Positions 30,808 to 33,321 of a DNA stretch of 33,321 bases are shown here, piece after piece. Both the position numbers and the translations under genes were made by a program. The stretch covers positions 1-33,321 of the forward strand of contig NZ_JAKSXY010000019.1 in assembly GCF_022829445.1 (NCBI RefSeq). Direction: 5' to 3'. The notes beneath the pieces were generated by a model that saw only the letters and a list, made by a program, of their open reading frames with translations, had not been told where the DNA came from and ran no database searches. The stretch is from Methylobacterium sp. J-068. GTDB taxonomy: Bacteria; Pseudomonadota; Alphaproteobacteria; Rhizobiales; Beijerinckiaceae. Numbering within the stretch: position 1 is the first letter of the stretch; each line of letters begins with the position of its first letter.

Positions 30808-33321
30808 CCGACAAGCCCACGATGATGGAGGAAACCCGGTCCTGATAGGTCGTGAATTGATGGCGCGTCCGAATGCGGTCCTGCAGCGCCCGAGCCCGGA
30901 TCATGCGTTCCTCGCCTTGGCTCAACATCTCGCGAATGGCGCGGACATACGCTGTCGCTTCCTGGGACGCTCGCACGGGCCAGCCGGTCTCATCGTCGAT
31001 CAATTCGGGGACGCCTCCAACTGCGCTTGCGACGATCGGCATGCCCACGGCCGCGCATTCGATCAGGATCGTCGGCAACCCATCCCAATCGGACGTGTAC
31101 AGCCAGCCGTCAGCCTCCTCCAAGGGAAGCTCGCTGAGATGCTTGAATGGCGGGTGAAGCACGACGTTGTCGGGCATCTGGCTCAGATCCGGTGCCTGAT
31201 CGAGGACGGCTTTGCCCCAGCACGCGAACTGAATGTCGGGCATCAGGTCCGCGATCTGGAGAACGAGATCGAAGCGCTTCTGGCGATCGAGCCGGCCTCC
31301 CCAGAGGAGGAGCGGTTTCCGAGGCTGTTCACGGGACGCGATGCCATCCGCGACGACGGGCTCGGCGGAAACGGCACTCATCGTCGGCGTGTAGACCGCG
31401 TGGACACGGGCGGCAAGCTCGTCGGTGAGACAATATCTCTCGCAAAGCTGACCCCTCAAGTGATCGTTATCGGTGATCGCCGATGTCAGATAGGGGAGAA
31501 TGTTGGAGAAGAACCAGATCGGATAGCCGACCTCCATGCCGTCCTTGTCTCTGTCCGCGCAAAAATAGTATGCATGGAGACGCTTGTCATAGCTCAGCTG
31601 TTTACCGAATCTTTCAAACAATAAAAATCCGGTGCGGCTGTTCACATTGATGATGTTCTCAGCGCCGCTGGCGCGCAGGATCTCATAGAGCACGCGAACG
31701 CGTCGCGTTTCCGGGAGCGCATTGAGGTAGACCGACAGATCGATGCTGGTCGCTGCGTCGGGGAACCAGTCCGGGCGGGCCCAATCCGACTGTTCCGTCC
31801 TCAGGATCAGCGTACGTCCCGACGCAACCAGGCTCCTGGCGAGAAGCCCGCCCACGTAATCGGCCCCCCCGAGCTTGCAGAAAGGCATCAGAATGACGCT
31901 GTCGAATGTTTGATTTTCCAAGATTTCACGGATGGATTGGAAATCCAGATACGCCTGATCATGGTAGGGGGGAACCAAGGTCAGGTTCGTATACCAATCC
32001 AGCAAGCCGATTTCCGGATCGATGGCACTGGCTCGCGAAAATATGTCCTTGACAATATCCGTATCGGGAAAATCACTGACACGCGTCAGAGAGGTCTTCA
32101 TTCCATTGACGTCGGCCGACTGCGCAATGCGCTTGTAGAAACGATGGGCTCCGGTGTTCCGCGGATGGAACAGGGTTGTCGTGTACCCACTTTCCACGCG
32201 CATCGATTTGACGAATTGTCGTCCTTCGTTGATGCCGTGACAAATGAAGTGCTCGAATAGCCATCCTGGATATGCAGCCAACTCGGCGTTCAGATATAGA
32301 TAATCATGGTCGTTGTAAAACGAATTTGGAGATATCTTATTCTCCACGCCGTATGACAGCCAATGTTCGAAAGGCGTCGTGCTTCTTGTATCGAAAGATA
32401 CGCCTAGATCTTGTATTGTATTCATATAATGGGTGGCATCGAACATCGGCCCCGGCGCGAATCCGGACGGCATTCCGGAAACGATAAAATGGATGAGCAG
32501 GTGGGCCCGCGATATTGGGCCCTCTATTTTGGCCTGCTCCCGATAATATTCGGGAGAAAACATGTGCAACACAAATCGATTCAGAATTTTGTGCTGAACC
32601 GGGGGCCTTGATGGATAGAGAATAGGCAGGATCTCAAGAATACCTTGGGAGACGACGCGATCTATTCCTACGGCTTGCGCGGCAAACCACTCTCGATCCG
32701 AGGCATGTCGTCCCTCCATCCGACCGAACGCGAGGTAATGGTCGAGCGGATCCAGGCCGGACGCGGCGACGTCCGGATTGTTGGCCAAGTAGAAGGCCGG
32801 ATCGAAGTCCTTCGGGGCCGCCACGGGTTCGGACGGTCGCAGCGGCCGCCCCTCGAACTGGCCGAACTCGAGGTAATGCTCGAGTGGGTCCAGGCCGGAC
32901 GCGGCGACGGCCGGATTGGCGGCCAAGTAGAAGGCCGGATCGAAGTCGGGGGAAACCGGCTCGGGCTCGGGCGGTCGCAGCGGCCGCCCTTCCACCCGAC
33001 CGAACTCGAGGTAATGCCCGAGCGGGTCTAGACCGGATGCGGCGACGTCCGGATTGGCGGCCAGATAAAAAACCGGATCGAAGTCGGAGGGGGGCGGCTC
33101 GGGCGGTCGCAGCGGCCGCAAGGGCCTACCTTCCACCCGACCGAACTCGAGGTAATGCCGGAGCGGGTCCAGACCGGATGCGGCGACGTCCGGAGTGGCG
33201 GCCAGATAGAGCGCCGGATCGAAGTCCGAGGGGGCGGTCGCGGGCTCGGGCGGGCGCAGCGGTCGCCCGTCAATGCGGCCGAACTCGGGGGAATGCTCGG
33301 TCTGTGACGTGCCGGTGCGGG
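30800..33321 (-). CDS. Large GT4 glycosyltransferase with N-terminal NPDVA repeats, 5' end outside the window
   Basis: At least 839 codons lie in the window and the frame is still open at 33321. The N-terminal part has four full tandem repeats (33226 to about 32700) and part of a fifth, pattern DFDPAFYLAANPDVAASGLD then PLEHYLEFGR-EGRPLRPPEP. The middle is a less conserved region (SPEYYREQAKIEGPISRAHL) with further HYMNTIQDLG...EHWLSYG-type degenerate repeats. The C-terminal GT-B domain carries LLLWGGRLDRQKRFDLVLQI, SDWDGLPTILIECAAVGMPI and ASAVGGVPELIDD, typical of family 4. Internal GTG 33136 is not the real start, because repeats continue upstream in frame. Most of the middle has clearly lower GC, which suggests transfer. 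Confidence 0.88.
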   Translation of the reverse strand, partial: RTGTSQTEHSPEFGRIDGRPLRPPEPATAPSDFDPALYLAATPDVAASGLDPLRHYLEFGRVEGRPLRPLRPPEPPPSDFDPVFYLAANPDVAASGLDPLGHYLEFGRVEGRPLRPPEPEPVSPDFDPAFYLAANPAVAASGLDPLEHYLEFGQFEGRPLRPSEPVAAPKDFDPAFYLANNPDVAASGLDPLDHYLAFGRMEGRHASDREWFAAQAVGIDRVVSQGILEILPILYPSRPPVQHKILNRFVLHMFSPEYYREQAKIEGPISRAHLLIHFIVSGMPSGFAPGPMFDATHYMNTIQDLGVSFDTRSTTPFEHWLSYGVENKISPNSFYNDHDYLYLNAELAAYPGWLFEHFICHGINEGRQFVKSMRVESGYTTTLFHPRNTGAHRFYKRIAQSADVNGMKTSLTRVSDFPDTDIVKDIFSRASAIDPEIGLLDWYTNLTLVPPYHDQAYLDFQSIREILENQTFDSVILMPFCKLGGADYVGGLLARSLVASGRTLILRTEQSDWARPDWFPDAATSIDLSVYLNALPETRRVRVLYEILRASGAENIINVNSRTGFLLFERFGKQLSYDKRLHAYYFCADRDKDGMEVGYPIWFFSNILPYLTSAITDNDHLRGQLCERYCLTDELAARVHAVYTPTMSAVSAEPVVADGIASREQPRKPLLLWGGRLDRQKRFDLVLQIADLMPDIQFACWGKAVLDQAPDLSQMPDNVVLHPPFKHLSELPLEEADGWLYTSDWDGLPTILIECAAVGMPIVASAVGGVPELIDDETGWPVRASQEATAYVRAIREMLSQGEERMIRARALQDRIRTRHQFTTYQDRVSSIIVGLSDV
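32700..33226 (-). repeat. Four tandem 138-141-bp coding repeats (NPDVA-DPL-HY modules)
   Basis: Units run 33226-33086 (47 codons), 33085-32948, 32947-32810 (46 codons each) and 32809 to about 32700. Sequence between copies is highly similar at DNA level. A more diverged partial unit lies towards the window edge. Similar NPDVA modules are found, from memory, at the ends of glycosyltransferases and RTX-type secreted proteins. Confidence 0.88.

Overview
The window reads as chromosomal DNA of a high-GC alphaproteobacterium, most likely Methylobacterium or a close relative. This is a judgement from composition, gene content and promoter types (an EcfG-type and an ECF16-type site), without a database search. 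Almost every base lies in or next to a recognisable gene.

1-9.3 kb, aromatic/hydroaromatic catabolism. A tightly packed minus-strand operon runs pcaH, pcaG, a BKACE (DUF849) gene, pcaB, a pcaD-pcaC fusion (pcaL) and the first 43 codons of a CoA-transferase A subunit that leaves the window. Divergently on the plus strand lie a QsuD-like quinate/shikimate dehydrogenase and an MHS-type major facilitator transporter, then a convergent TetR regulator and a plus-strand type II dehydroquinase. Together they could import quinate or shikimate and carry it towards protocatechuate and then beta-ketoadipate. The 3-dehydroshikimate dehydratase needed to join the halves is not visible here. A 20-bp palindrome centred on ACTAGT, just after a TTGACA box in the divergent intergenic region, is a good TetR operator candidate. 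The BKACE gene next to a CoA-transferase that resembles the acetoacetate (SCOT) type suggests that beta-ketoadipate is cleaved to acetoacetate and succinyl-CoA instead of being activated by classical PcaIJ.

9.3-11.4 kb, an insertion-sequence scar zone. There are two decayed IS3-family remnants, a 42-bp direct repeat and small exported proteins, one with an exact EcfG-type promoter.

11.6-14.9 kb, a minus-strand cluster: aspartate-type aminotransferase, two exported proteins of unknown function, and kdsA.

15.5-24.4 kb. Two oppositely oriented Hint-domain genes share an almost identical Hint core but have unrelated N-terminal halves, one a seven-repeat TolB/PD40-like propeller. Between them lie a DegP-type protease, a DUF2459 protein, glucokinase, trehalose-6-phosphate phosphatase and a DUF427 protein.

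24.9-29.4 kb. A tail-collar protein overlaps a GNAT acetyltransferase gene. A serine beta-lactamase-fold hydrolase follows, with five 14-bp repeats before its start. Then come a DUF2147 protein, a small four-cysteine protein with a strong terminator, and an exported MXKDX pentapeptide-repeat protein whose promoter matches the ECF16 (SigF) consensus.

30.1-33.3 kb. Two overlapping minus-strand glycosyltransferase genes of visibly lower GC. The upstream one runs out of the window and begins with tandem 46-residue NPDVA-type repeats.
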